Of a stretch of DNA of 40,474 bases, positions 1 through 9,608 are shown one piece after another (the first letter of the stretch is position 1; every line of letters starts with the position of its first letter). The translations under genes were made by a program, and so were the position numbers. The notes beneath the pieces were generated by a model that was given only the letters and a program-made list of their open reading frames with translations, did no database searches and had not been told where the DNA came from. Origin of the DNA: Gammaproteobacteria bacterium (lineage in GTDB: Bacteria; Pseudomonadota; Gammaproteobacteria; SG8-11); NCBI GenBank assembly GCA_024641505.1, contig JAHECY010000033.1, positions 1 through 40,474 of the forward strand. Direction: 5' to 3'.

Positions 1-1943
1 CATAGATATTCGCGTGCAAACCAAACAAGGAGGAATTCTTGGCTTTGTACAACGTTTCCAGCAGCACGATGCGATATTCTTCATTGCGTGGGTCACGTAC
101 CAGGGAATGCTTCAACATCTCGATGGCATGTTCCGAATCACCACGCATTACGGAAAGCTTTGCCGCGACCATGGTATCCAACGGGTTAAAACCCGCGGCT
201 TCATGGTTGTCCGCGACCGCTTTGGCATCAAGATCCTCAGCATCATCCAACACCGGAATTTCAGCATAATGCTGAAAAACAGGCGCCTTCCCGGGACTGG
301 GGCGCCGGTACCTCAACCAGATGGCGACGAACACGCCACACAACACCGCAACAAAACCCGCCACCAGCAGTATTGTTTTGAGCAGCGAGGATTCCGGTGT
401 GCCGGGTGGCTCACTCCGGGATTCCTGCCGGGTCGCGACCTTTGCCTCTGGTACCGACTCCGTGCCGGGTACCGTTTCTTGATCAATCGGGGTTGCTGCC
501 GTCGCGTCAGTACTTGCCCCGCCATCCTCCGTACCCGGTATGGTGAATCTTGCAGACGTCTCGACAATGGGTACGGGAACGATAGCGGCAATGGGGACCG
601 TCTGTGGCGCCAGCGCAGGTTGTCCGCGCCGTGTTTCCAGCTGCGCCACCAACAATGTCTTAGACGCATATACTTCCTGCAGTTCCAGCAAGCGTTGTTC
701 CATTAGCGCCACGCGATCCTCTATATATGCCTGTTCCGCCCCCGGTATCCGTTGCGTGCCCAGCATTTCCACGGCCCGGGTCGGCGACACCTGCGACTCG
801 TGGCCGGCATCCCTGCTGAAATCGCGCTCGGCAACGTGTACCGGCTTGCGGTTCTTGGTGTTGCGCGCCTTCGAGGTAGCGGCACCATCCAGTTTGGAGT
901 TCTTTCTGGGCGGTACCTTACGGACACCTTTGCCACTGGAATTCTTTTGATCGTTGGCTGCGGTCACCGGCGATGGTAACGATGCGCCGGAACGCCAGAC
1001 CCTGTTATGGGTACCAACCTGGCGCGCCGCCTCTTTCCTGCTGATGGATGCGATATCGTCGGGATCTTTCAACTGTAAATAATACCCGGCCTTGAGGCGA
1101 TTGATATTGCCCGCCACAAATGCATCGGTATTCTGTCGATAGAGCGCCAGCATCAATTGATTGAGATTGACGGATTTGTCCGGGCGGAACTTGCGTCCGA
1201 TAAAACCAAGACTGTCGCTGATCAATGTCGGGCCATAGGTTTCGACACCGTCAACGACGCCATATTTTCCCGGTCGCGACTTGCCCTTGCGCGCAGTGGC
1301 GTGCTGCTTCGGGGTGGCGGGCGCCACATCCTGCACCACCACGCGCGTAGTAGTGGTCGTGGTAACGGGAGCCGCGCGCGCGTGCCGCGCGGGTGCAGTC
1401 GGGACTGCGGTGCTGGACACTACCCCGGAACTTGCCGGACTTGATTGTCGTGGCGCGGGTGTCGTATCCGCAGGCGCCGATTGACGTTGCCGAACCGTGG
1501 CACCCCCCCCCGGTGACGTCGCGGACGATGCATTTACGGGCACCGGCTCGGGCGCTGTCTGCGGATCGAGAAACGCGGTAAATTCCCGCAACACATGACT
1601 CTCGCCGTAACTCACTTGCAGTACGAAACTAACGATGACCTCGTCCACCGGCTGCGCTGTTCGCAATTGCAAACGCGCCCCGCCTTCAGTGGCGTGCTTG
1701 GCGATGTGAATCTTGCCCAGGATCGACGCATAGCTCAGCCCCAGCTGATTGTGCAGCTCTGCAGAGCCCACGCGCGCGGTGATCTGATCCAGACTTTCCT
1801 TTGGTGTCAGCTCCAAATCAATAGTGGCATCCAGGGGTTCACCCAGATGCGATGTGACGACCAGTTCTCCCACGCCCAGGGCTGACGCAAGCAGCGGCGT
1901 CATCAGGCCAACCACAAAGAACAACAAACACCAACGCAACATT
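1..1943 (-). CDS. fimV: FimV, pilus-associated peptidoglycan-binding hub protein (5' part, runs off left edge)
   Basis: About 647 codons are open without a frameshift from ATG at 1943 to the window edge, so the C-terminus is missing. Residues 1-22 form a signal peptide. Residues 23-125 match the FimV N-terminal domain (ALGVGELVVTSHLGEPLDA). A Pro/Thr/Ala-rich linker leads to a FimV-core/LysM-like domain at about 235-292 (NLNQLMLALYRQNTDAF, then GNINRLKAGYYLQL). A transmembrane helix lies at about 519-542, and a cytoplasmic TPR-like start follows (DTMVAAKLSVMRGD). This signal peptide, LysM-like, single TM and cytoplasmic TPR layout is that of FimV, which supports type IV pilus secretin assembly, polar organisation and cAMP signalling in Pseudomonas. 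A G9 homopolymer falls at codons 144-147. A putative SD (AGGGAT) precedes the ATG by about 8 nt. Confidence 0.9.
1503..1511 (-). repeat. G9 homopolymer inside fimV
   Basis: Nine consecutive G residues on the coding strand encode Pro-Gly-Gly-Gly in the low-complexity linker between the FimV N-domain and the FimV-core domain. At the present length the frame is open. A change of one base would end translation before the LysM-like domain and the membrane helix. Confidence 0.85.
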
Positions 1944-2118
1944 AATTTATCCCTGCAGGTCCTTATCATGAAAGCTGATGAACTTATACCGGACTACTAT
2001 ACCTATGCTACTTTATAGGGTTATCGTCCAGATATTCGGATTGCTCCAGGAATTACCAGCATGTAACGCATGGCAAGAAAGACCTGGACCGACGGTAGCG
2101 CCGGTGCCGGGGACTCTA

Positions 2119-4530
2119 TCAGTGGGTAACCGAGGGGCGCAGAATATCGCCAATGGGCATGGGTCTGCCGAGATGGTAGCCCTGCCCATAGCCGACGTTT
2201 AAATCCACCAACATCGAGCTAACCGCCTGGGAGTCGACGAACTCGGCAATGGTCATGATGTTGAGCGCGCTGGCCAGTTCGGTGATGGCCTTGACAAACA
2301 TCTTGTCGGTGGCGTCGTCGTTGACATTGCGAATAAAGCTGCCGTCGATTTTCACGAAATCGACATTGAGATTTTTCAAATAGTGCAGAGAGGAGAAACC
2401 AACGCCAAAATCGTCGAGCGCGAAACGGCAGCCCATTGCGCGCAGCGCTTCGATAAAGCGTCGGGCATAGGCGACATTTTCCACCGCCGCGGTTTCCGTA
2501 ACCTCGAAAATCAAACAACGGGGATCAGCGCCATATTGAGCTATCATATTTTTAACGAATTCCAGGACATCCGGCTGCCCGAAATAGCGACCGGAAACAT
2601 TGATTGCCAGGGACACCGGCGCGCCGTTGCGAACGCTCTCACCCTGCAAGCGAATACTGGTCTCCATCACCCAGCGATCGATGCCGCGTATCAGACCGAA
2701 GCGCTCCGCGGTGTCCAGAAACGCACCGGGCAAAATCAACTTGGCGTCCGCGTCCACCATACGCAACAATACTTCATGATGTACGATCTGATTGTTGCGC
2801 AAATCATAGACCGGTTGGCAATAGAGCGCAAAACCCTCGTGCGCGAGTGCAGTGCGTATCTTGTCCTCCCAATGCACTTGCGCATACATGCGTTCCACGC
2901 CTTTGTCCGCGCTCGTGTACCAATGAAAACTGTTGCGGCCGGCGTCTTTCGCCATATACATGGCGGCATCCGCCGAGGCCAGCAACTCGCTGGGCGACTG
3001 ATCGGGCTGAGGAAAACTGATCATGCCGATACTGGCGCTGACCCGCGTACTGGTGGCGCCACGCACCATTATTTCACTGCTGGACAGGGTTTCGAGAAGA
3101 TTACGCGCCATGGCCTTGGCGTCGAGCTCCTCGCATTCCGGCAGAATGATGCCGAACTCGTCACCACCCAGGCGACCCAGAATATCCGTGGCGCGCAGTG
3201 CGCGTTTCAATCGAGCCGACACCTGCACTAAACATTCGTCACCCGCATGATGACCATAAGAGTCATTGATATACTTGAATTGATCAAGATCCAGGAACAG
3301 CAACACGCCATGATGCTGATAACGCTCGGCATACGACACTTGACGCATCAATTCCACCTGGAATTTATGTCGGTTGATCAGTCCGGTCAATGCGTCATGC
3401 TCGGCAAGAAACACCATGTGCGCCTCCGCTTCCTTGCTCTCGCTGATATCGAACATCAAGCCGCGCAATAGTTGATCGCCGCTGCCATTCTGTTCCGTCA
3501 CGCAAATGTGCCGCAACCACATCATGTCGCCGGCGTTGTTACGCAACCGGTGATCCAGCGAAAACGAGACACCCGGGCCCCGCGACAACTGCAACAATGA
3601 AATCACGCGTTCCGCATCCTCCGCGTGTATCTGGTTTCGAAAAAAGTCCTTTTCCAGCCAGCAATCGTGTTCAAATCCAACCAACTGCTGCACATTCTCG
3701 CTGACATAGCTGAACCGCCAGACACCACTCAACGGCGCCTCCCAGACCACCGCGTTGATACCATTAATCAACGTCGACAGGCGCAAACTTTCCATGACCA
3801 ATGCGGCACGCTCATATTCCAGAGCTTGCTGGGTATCCTGCAGGTGCTGCGCCAGAGAATTGAAGGTGTGCGCAAGATTCTCGATATCGCTGCCACTGCC
3901 AATACGGGAGCGAATCCGATAACTGAAATCACCGGTACGCAGCGCCATGGCTCCCTGCTCCACCTGACGCAGACCCCGGGTAAGAAGGAATCCAAAGATC
4001 ACCACCAGGGAAACAGAGGCGATCAGCGCGGCGATGGCGATCATGGTATTCTGAAACCGGGTGGCTGCGGTGATGCGCATGATTTCCGCGACACTGTAGC
4101 CAATCGCCAAAGCTCCCAGATTCTGATTCGCGATGGAGATATTACGTTTTACATCGAAAACTCCATCCATCATGGCCTGACTGTAGTAGCGATCGAGATG
4201 TTCCGTTGTCGGTACCTGGCCAAAACCGGCCATGGTTTCACCGAACCGGTTGTATACCGCCACATAGGCCACGCTTTTGTTTTTTTTCAGCAGGGACAAG
4301 GCGTCTTCCAGACTGGCGCGGTCATTGTACGCCAGACCGGCGGCCAGGGAGTTGGCGAGAATAGAGGTCGTTTGATTGACTTGCTGCTGGAACAAGGCGC
4401 CATGACTGGAGCTGATCAGACGCACGCTGTTCCAGACCAGCAACGTCAACATCACGAACAGCACGCACAACACCGCCACGATCAGACGCGTGGCGAAACT
4501 CATGGGCGCCCACAACCTGGGGAGGCGCAC
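2119..4530 (-). CDS. CHASE8-like/HAMP/PAS/GGDEF/EAL cyclic-di-GMP enzyme
   Basis: This 803-residue membrane protein should make and/or break c-di-GMP. In order: TM1 at about 17-37, a periplasmic CHASE8-like domain at about 38-160, TM2 at about 163-187, HAMP, a PAS domain at about 255-370, GGDEF at about 380-540 and EAL at about 555-795. The active-site loop is intact (GGDEF), and an RxxD inhibitory site (RATD) sits exactly five residues before it. The EAL domain has EVLLR in place of EALLR, the Asn of INVSG, the Glu of FEVTE, DDFG, the Lys and Asp of VKIDGS, the Glu of TIAEF, and the Gln of GYGQG, so phosphodiesterase activity looks possible. It follows the PhnD-like gene by a few bases, presumably in one operon. 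The start is ambiguous: GTG at 4530 or ATG at 4503 (MSFATR); neither has a strong Shine-Dalgarno. Confidence 0.93.
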   Translation of the reverse strand: MRLPRLWAPMSFATRLIVAVLCVLFVMLTLLVWNSVRLISSSHGALFQQQVNQTTSILANSLAAGLAYNDRASLEDALSLLKKNKSVAYVAVYNRFGETMAGFGQVPTTEHLDRYYSQAMMDGVFDVKRNISIANQNLGALAIGYSVAEIMRITAATRFQNTMIAIAALIASVSLVVIFGFLLTRGLRQVEQGAMALRTGDFSYRIRSRIGSGSDIENLAHTFNSLAQHLQDTQQALEYERAALVMESLRLSTLINGINAVVWEAPLSGVWRFSYVSENVQQLVGFEHDCWLEKDFFRNQIHAEDAERVISLLQLSRGPGVSFSLDHRLRNNAGDMMWLRHICVTEQNGSGDQLLRGLMFDISESKEAEAHMVFLAEHDALTGLINRHKFQVELMRQVSYAERYQHHGVLLFLDLDQFKYINDSYGHHAGDECLVQVSARLKRALRATDILGRLGGDEFGIILPECEELDAKAMARNLLETLSSSEIMVRGATSTRVSASIGMISFPQPDQSPSELLASADAAMYMAKDAGRNSFHWYTSADKGVERMYAQVHWEDKIRTALAHEGFALYCQPVYDLRNNQIVHHEVLLRMVDADAKLILPGAFLDTAERFGLIRGIDRWVMETSIRLQGESVRNGAPVSLAINVSGRYFGQPDVLEFVKNMIAQYGADPRCLIFEVTETAAVENVAYARRFIEALRAMGCRFALDDFGVGFSSLHYLKNLNVDFVKIDGSFIRNVNDDATDKMFVKAITELASALNIMTIAEFVDSQAVSSMLVDLNVGYGQGYHLGRPMPIGDILRPSVTH

Positions 4531-4536
4531 CTCTAA

Positions 4537-5376
4537 CTATTCCGCCAGATAGATGCGCATCGGTTGATAGGCTTCCGGCGTGACTTTGCTGTATCCCGGA
4601 TGATCGATCTGCACCAGTATTTTTTTGCCATCGGGCTTTTTATCCATGGCCAGCAAAAAATTCTGCAAATTATTCTTGAATTCCTGCGGCAAGTCCTTGG
4701 CCACCAGAATGCCGACCCCGGGCAATTCCTCGCTTTCCGCGATGATGCGGAAATCCGCGCCTTCCCGATTGGCCTTGTTCGCGACATTAACGGAGATTAT
4801 AGCCGCATCAGCTTCCTTGCCCAGTACCGATTGGTAGGCTGCGTTGTGCGTTGGCAATGCCATGTACACCGGTTGTTTGTCCCCGGTAAGACCCTTGCTT
4901 TCCAGCAGCTTGACGCCCGCCTTGGTCACCAGTGCTTCCACTTCCGGTGTGGCGACCACTTTTCCCGCCAGATCACCGACGGTTTTTATCTTGCTCTTTT
5001 TCAATACCACGATTTGGGCGGTCAACTTGTTGTTGGGTGTAGCAATCAGTTCATAAGTCCCGGAGTCAAGAGCCGGAATCACAAAATGCGGCGCGGTCAA
5101 AAGAATGTCGTACATGCGTGCGCTGGTACGCTTCTGAAACTCTTCAAAATTCGGTGCGGTTTCCAGAATGATATTGCTTTTCAAATTGCTGTTAATATAA
5201 TCAACCAGAGGTGAAAACCGTTTAAATAAGGAAACCGGACTGATCGACGGCAACAACCCCAACACCAGTGGCCGCTCCGTTTGCTGCGCCGGTTCCTCGG
5301 CATGGACACGCGCAACAGTTGCCGGAACCGACAGAACCGCTACCACCAACGCCTGGAGCACCACTTTAATCAACAT
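4537..5376 (-). CDS. PhnD-like phosphate/phosphonate-type periplasmic binding protein
   Basis: 279 residues with a signal peptide (about 1-26, cleaved after HAEE or VHA). The mature part has the fold signature of PhnD-type substrate-binding proteins (LGLLPSISPVSLFKRFSPLV near the N-terminus, then LKKSKIKTVGDLAGKVVATP in the middle). No ABC permease or ATPase gene is adjacent. Instead the gene runs directly into the GGDEF/EAL sensor downstream. I infer that it presents a ligand to the periplasmic domain of that sensor rather than feeding a transporter. The ligand cannot be read from sequence; proteins of this family bind phosphonates, phosphite, phosphate and other anions. Confidence 0.88.
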   Translation of the reverse strand: MLIKVVLQALVVAVLSVPATVARVHAEEPAQQTERPLVLGLLPSISPVSLFKRFSPLVDYINSNLKSNIILETAPNFEEFQKRTSARMYDILLTAPHFVIPALDSGTYELIATPNNKLTAQIVVLKKSKIKTVGDLAGKVVATPEVEALVTKAGVKLLESKGLTGDKQPVYMALPTHNAAYQSVLGKEADAAIISVNVANKANREGADFRIIAESEELPGVGILVAKDLPQEFKNNLQNFLLAMDKKPDGKKILVQIDHPGYSKVTPEAYQPMRIYLAE

Positions 5377-5506
5377 TCATCCCCCTACCCTGCCTTCGCT
5401 TTGGTATTAATTAGTATAGATGAGGTTTAGCGCCAGTAAAGACCCCTGCGATAAACGCCGGAGGTTTCCCGGTGAACTTTGCCGCACCCCTTATCCCTGT
5501 CTAGCA

Positions 5507-6706
5507 TCAGGACACGAGCTTGTCGAAAATCTTGAATCCTGCGACATAGGTACCGATCGCGGATCCCAGACTCGAGAGCATGAATATCAGCAACACTCGA
5601 CTGACTCGATTGCGCCACCACCCCATCACTGAAGTTGTATCCTTGCGCAAGCGCCCAAAATCTTCCACACGCGGCTTCTTGAGAAATACCTCCACCGCCG
5701 CGGTCACCATGCCGGCGCCAATGGTTGGATTTAATGAGGTGATCGGCGCGGCCACCCCCGCACTAAGGATAGTCAGCGGATGCGCGCCGGCGATCAGCGC
5801 ACCCAAAGCGGCAAGCCCTCCATTGATCACTACCCAATCAACCACCATGTCCCAACCCATGGCGGGACTGCGCTGGAAGCCGATGATAAACCCCGTGATG
5901 ATCAGCAACACCACCAACCATGGAATCATCTTGGGCCAGCGACTGGCGGGCGGGATGCGGTCCAATGCCTCAATGGTCTCACGGGGAGTACCGGTATCGC
6001 CGCCCAAGGTTTCGAGCATGCCTTTCATGTGGCCGGCGCCGATCACCACCAGAATGCGCCGGGCACTGCTCACCGCCAACTCCTCGCGGATACGCGCCAC
6101 CATATAGCGATCACGCTCAGCGATCAACGGCTCATACAATTGCTGTGATTGTTCGGCGAATTGCGCGAACGCGGACTCCAGCATGTCCCCTTCCTTGAGA
6201 CGTTCGATTTCTTCTTCCGAAACCTCCTCGTTGGACACCAGACTCACCAGCAATCCCGACAACAGATACATGCGCCGCCACCAGGGCACGTTCCGGTAGA
6301 TACGCTTCAGCGTGGTGCCGATTTCGCGATCAACCAGCAGAATCTGCAGATTTTTCTCCTGACCAAGCGTTACCGCCATGCGCATTTCCGCGCCGGGTTC
6401 AATACCGAACTGCTCTGCCATGCGCTGCTGGTAGGCTCCGAGTGCGAGATTCGCGGCGACCATCGCCACCTTACCCTCTTTGATTACCTGAAACAGGTCC
6501 ATTTTCGCCAACAAGTCTGGATTCAACAACGCATTGTAGCGGCTGGGGCAAAGCTCCACCGCCACCGCGTCGAAGGTTTCCTCCTCCAACAGACGGCGCA
6601 CAGACTCCGCACTGGCCCGCGACACATGCGCGGTCCCTAAAATAACAAGCTCTCTGCCGTCCACCGTCAGGCGGGATATGGGTTCAGATCCAGAGGTTTG
6701 ATTCAT
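5507..6706 (-). CDS. TraB/PrgY-family membrane protein
   Basis: 399 residues starting at ATG 6706. The N-terminal half has the TraB/GumN-like signatures: LGTAHVS at about 28-34, VAVELCPSRY, and GAGHMKGM near residue 220. The C-terminal part has three to five hydrophobic segments (MIPWLVVLLIITGFIIGF; an Ala/Gly-rich pair around GALIAGAHPLTILSAGVA; a last one near VLLIFMLSSLG). The family is named for enterococcal pheromone shutdown proteins and is widespread in bacteria, archaea and eukaryotes. The conserved Gly-x-x-His and Glu residues have been proposed to be metalloprotease-like, but the bacterial role is unsettled. The gene starts 29 bases after purU and probably shares its transcript. Confidence 0.9.
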   Translation of the reverse strand: MNQTSGSEPISRLTVDGRELVILGTAHVSRASAESVRRLLEEETFDAVAVELCPSRYNALLNPDLLAKMDLFQVIKEGKVAMVAANLALGAYQQRMAEQFGIEPGAEMRMAVTLGQEKNLQILLVDREIGTTLKRIYRNVPWWRRMYLLSGLLVSLVSNEEVSEEEIERLKEGDMLESAFAQFAEQSQQLYEPLIAERDRYMVARIREELAVSSARRILVVIGAGHMKGMLETLGGDTGTPRETIEALDRIPPASRWPKMIPWLVVLLIITGFIIGFQRSPAMGWDMVVDWVVINGGLAALGALIAGAHPLTILSAGVAAPITSLNPTIGAGMVTAAVEVFLKKPRVEDFGRLRKDTTSVMGWWRNRVSRVLLIFMLSSLGSAIGTYVAGFKIFDKLVS

Positions 6707-6735
6707 GCGTAATATACTTGAGTTGGATTGGAGTT

Positions 6736-7593
6736 TCAGTTGAAGACGACGGTGCGGTTGCCGTACACGACGATACGGTCTTCAAGATGCCATTTGACGG
6801 CGCGCGCCAGCACATTGCGCTCCACATCACGGCCCAATTCACGCAAGTGAGCGGGCTGCAGGCGGTGCGACACGCGCACCACATCTTGTTCGATAATCGG
6901 GCCCATATCCAGCTCTTCGGTAACGTAATGGGCAGTGGCACCCACCAGCTTGACGCCTTTATCATAGGCCTGCTGATACGGGTCCGCCCCTACGAAAGCC
7001 GGCAGGAAAGAATGGTGAATATTGATAATGCGGTGCGCATACTGCTGGATCATGGCGCCGGATAGAATTTGCATATAACGCGCAAGAATAACCACATCGG
7101 CATTGCCGCGCATCAGTTCCAGCATGCGGGATTCAGCTTGAGCCTTATTGTCGCGCTCGACCGGCACATGATGAAACGGCACGCCGAAATTTCTTACCGC
7201 CGTTTCCAGATCCGGGTGATTGGAAATGACCATGGTTACGGTGCCCGGCAATTGTCCCCGGGACCAACGCCACAGAATCTCCAGTAACGCATGGTCATGG
7301 CGCGATACCAGAATCGCGATATTCTTGGGCGCGACCGCATAAGTGATGCGCCAATCCATGGCGAACTGGCGCGCCACCGCATCGGCAAAAGCTCTTTCCA
7401 GGAGGGTACGCGACACATCCAGGTGTGGCGTCTGAAATTCCAGACGCATGAAAAACATGCCACCTTCAGGATCGGTAGTGTGCTGATCCAGGGATGTAAT
7501 ATTGGCGCCATGATGGTAGAGAAACGTGGCGACAGCGGCGACGATACCCGGTTTGTCCGGGCAGGTAATCAATAGACGCGCGGTAGTATCCAT
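6736..7593 (-). CDS. purU: Formyltetrahydrofolate deformylase
   Basis: 285 residues. PurU hydrolyses 10-formyltetrahydrofolate to formate and tetrahydrofolate, balancing one-carbon pools and supplying formate for PurT. An ACT domain at about 4-85 ([20 protein letters not shown]) precedes a formyltransferase-fold domain. Catalytic residues are visible: Asn and His of INIHHSFLP, and Asp of [10 protein letters not shown]. The frame is open 12 codons further to a TTG at 7629, but the ATG at 7593 begins exactly where PurU proteins begin ([13 protein letters not shown]), so I chose it; there is no strong Shine-Dalgarno for either. The traB-like gene follows. Confidence 0.95.
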   Translation of the reverse strand: MDTTARLLITCPDKPGIVAAVATFLYHHGANITSLDQHTTDPEGGMFFMRLEFQTPHLDVSRTLLERAFADAVARQFAMDWRITYAVAPKNIAILVSRHDHALLEILWRWSRGQLPGTVTMVISNHPDLETAVRNFGVPFHHVPVERDNKAQAESRMLELMRGNADVVILARYMQILSGAMIQQYAHRIINIHHSFLPAFVGADPYQQAYDKGVKLVGATAHYVTEELDMGPIIEQDVVRVSHRLQPAHLRELGRDVERNVLARAVKWHLEDRIVVYGNRTVVFN

Positions 7594-7691
7594 AGGGAAA
7601 AAGCGATCGCGGTGCGCTCCAAGTGGCAATGGCGCATGATAGCATATCCGGGAAGCGTATAGTCATGCGACCATCAAGCCAAAAACGCTGG

Positions 7692-7717
7692 TCCAGGGCT
7701 GAAAACACTGCCCTGGA
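7692..7717 (-). terminator. Probable terminator after the second FimV-core gene
   Basis: A perfect 8-bp stem (TCCAGGGC/GCCCTGGA, 10-nt loop) lies 10 bases after the stop of the upstream minus-strand gene. On that strand a T5 run follows about 7 bases after the stem. The T-run is not immediately adjacent, so efficiency is uncertain. Confidence 0.55.
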
Positions 7718-7726
7718 GGGGGTATG

Positions 7727-9382
7727 CTATAGACGGTTGCTCACATTGGACTTACTGCGCATCCGGCTCATCTGCTCATCCGCTTCCACAGTGCCGATGC
7801 GGTACAGATCTTCCAGATTCGGCACATTGAGCAGGTAAGAATCCCGCAAACGCCAGATATCACCGTTGATAAACGCGCCGGGATTTTGCACATACATCGC
7901 CCACATCATCTGATTGAGACTGATATCATCGGCGGGAATCAGACTGTCGGCGATATCCTCCAATTTACTGCCCGGCTTGGTCGGCCCAAACACGTACAGC
8001 CCCTTGGGTGCGTCGGTTTTCTTGTTCCGGGAAATCTTAAATTTTGGCGCCGGTATGGCGTCCACCGTCACCCTGCTCAGACTATCCGCGCGCGCTGCCT
8101 CACCGCCGGATTTCGCCAGATCAGCACCAGCGGCAACAGAACGGTCCTGCCGTCGAGCGGGCGCCGCCACCACCTTGGATGTCTGGGTGGCTTTCGTTGC
8201 TTTCACCGTTTTGGGTTTGGTGACCTTTGTATTTCTGGATGAAGCGGGGGATGGGGCTCGCTTGCTCACGGGCGCTTCACGCGTCCGTGATTTGCCGGAA
8301 ACCAAATCCACAATTTCACCAATTTCTTCTTGCCCTTGGGGCCGTGCGGAAATAACCGCTGACTGGTTTTGCGTGACGGTATCTGCCCCGACATCCAGTG
8401 CGTGGACTTCAGGCTCCAGGCCGTCATCGGACCGGGCACCGGCACGCGCCGCACCCTCGGTCTCCATGCCCAGCAACTCGTACTCGGATGGCGCGCCGTG
8501 CTTTTCTTCCAGCGCGGTACCCGCCGACAGCTTGCGGTCCGGCAGCGCGAACGGTTTGGCGATGCCGGCATTGCCACTGCGCTCCAGCTCCACCAGCTCG
8601 ACCACTTCCCTGATCGTATCATCGGCCGCGCCGCCACGTACCGGTACGCCTGTGCCCCGGCGTACCACGGTCACTGTCGCCGCACGGCGCTTGGGGGACG
8701 CCGCGGTTTCTCGCGCCACCTCGGTGGCCGCGGTGTCGCTGTTTTGATCTTGCCGTTTGGCGCCAAATAATTCGTCCACATTGCGCGGCGCCAGCATCTC
8801 TCCGACACGCGCTTTTTCCACCGGGGTCACGGCTTGCCGGGTTGCCGGTTGGGCGTTATCCCGATCCGAGGCAGTTGTGGCAGTTGTGGCAGTTGCGGAT
8901 TCCCGCTCTTTGGGCGCCGCGCCAAATAACTCATCAACACTGCGCGGGGACAACATCTCCCCAAGGCGGGCCTTGTCGACGGGCGAGATGACTTGTTTCT
9001 TCGATGCGGGAGCCTTGGCGGCAGGAGCGCTGACATCCGTCTTTTCCTGCTTTACCGTGACGCTTGCAGGCTTGGCTGTTGATGGCTTGTTTGTTTGCGC
9101 GTCCGGGGCGCCAGTACTGCCTTTCGAAAAGAGATTAATCAACTCTAAATCAAGATCCTGGGCACTGCGCGCACCGCTGGCGGATTCGCTGACAGATCCC
9201 GTAACCGGCACTGGTTCCGCATTGACCGCGGGACCGGACTCGTGTTTGGCTTCACTCGCACCCGCGCCGGTAATACTGGTGATTTCATTGTAATAGTCGT
9301 AGTCCCTCGGGTGCTCGGCCAGGCCGACCACGGGTGCTACCAACAAACCAAACGTAATAATGTTTCTTGCCCACATAACCAT
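7727..9382 (-). CDS. Exported protein with C-terminal FimV-core/LysM-like domain and repeated short motifs
   Basis: 551 residues. A signal peptide (about 1-22, GLLVAPVVGLA) is followed by about 430 residues of Ala/Thr/Lys-rich, probably disordered sequence. A FimV-core-like domain closes the protein at about 462-528 (GLYVFGPTKPGSKLEDIADS, then SLNQMMWAMYVQNPGAFING). The same domain lies mid-protein in FimV at the left edge. The linker has two near-identical blocks, at about 133-154 and 186-207, sharing P-V-(D/E)-K-A-R-(L/V)-G-E-M-L-(S/A)-P-R-(S/N)-V-D-E-L-F-G-A, and looser acidic-hydrophobic motifs (ELINLFS, EVVELVE, EYELLGM, EIVDLVS). There is no membrane helix after the signal peptide and no TPR part, so it is not a second FimV. 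It probably binds septal or polar peptidoglycan. The true partner is unknown. Confidence 0.82.
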   Translation of the reverse strand: MVMWARNIITFGLLVAPVVGLAEHPRDYDYYNEITSITGAGASEAKHESGPAVNAEPVPVTGSVSESASGARSAQDLDLELINLFSKGSTGAPDAQTNKPSTAKPASVTVKQEKTDVSAPAAKAPASKKQVISPVDKARLGEMLSPRSVDELFGAAPKERESATATTATTASDRDNAQPATRQAVTPVEKARVGEMLAPRNVDELFGAKRQDQNSDTAATEVARETAASPKRRAATVTVVRRGTGVPVRGGAADDTIREVVELVELERSGNAGIAKPFALPDRKLSAGTALEEKHGAPSEYELLGMETEGAARAGARSDDGLEPEVHALDVGADTVTQNQSAVISARPQGQEEIGEIVDLVSGKSRTREAPVSKRAPSPASSRNTKVTKPKTVKATKATQTSKVVAAPARRQDRSVAAGADLAKSGGEAARADSLSRVTVDAIPAPKFKISRNKKTDAPKGLYVFGPTKPGSKLEDIADSLIPADDISLNQMMWAMYVQNPGAFINGDIWRLRDSYLLNVPNLEDLYRIGTVEADEQMSRMRSKSNVSNRL

Positions 9383-9608
9383 GTCCCGCTTTATTCATCC
9401 GTACCGAAATCCTAACCCCGATAATAACTTTACATAATACTATTTTTTAATTATCTGACATGTAATTAAACAAGTTTTCTAGTGGAATTACCAGGGCCTC
9501 CTCCCATTCCCGCCGGGACTGGAGGATCGATGGCAGTAGTACTTATCATCATTGGCGAATTATAAATGAAAAGACCACGACTCGATCGCATTAATATAAT
9601 AAAACAAT

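Noticed and set aside
1501-1515. Suspected frameshift in fimV at the G9 tract
   Set aside because: Manual translation from 1943 to the window edge stays open and both flanking FimV domains are in the same frame.
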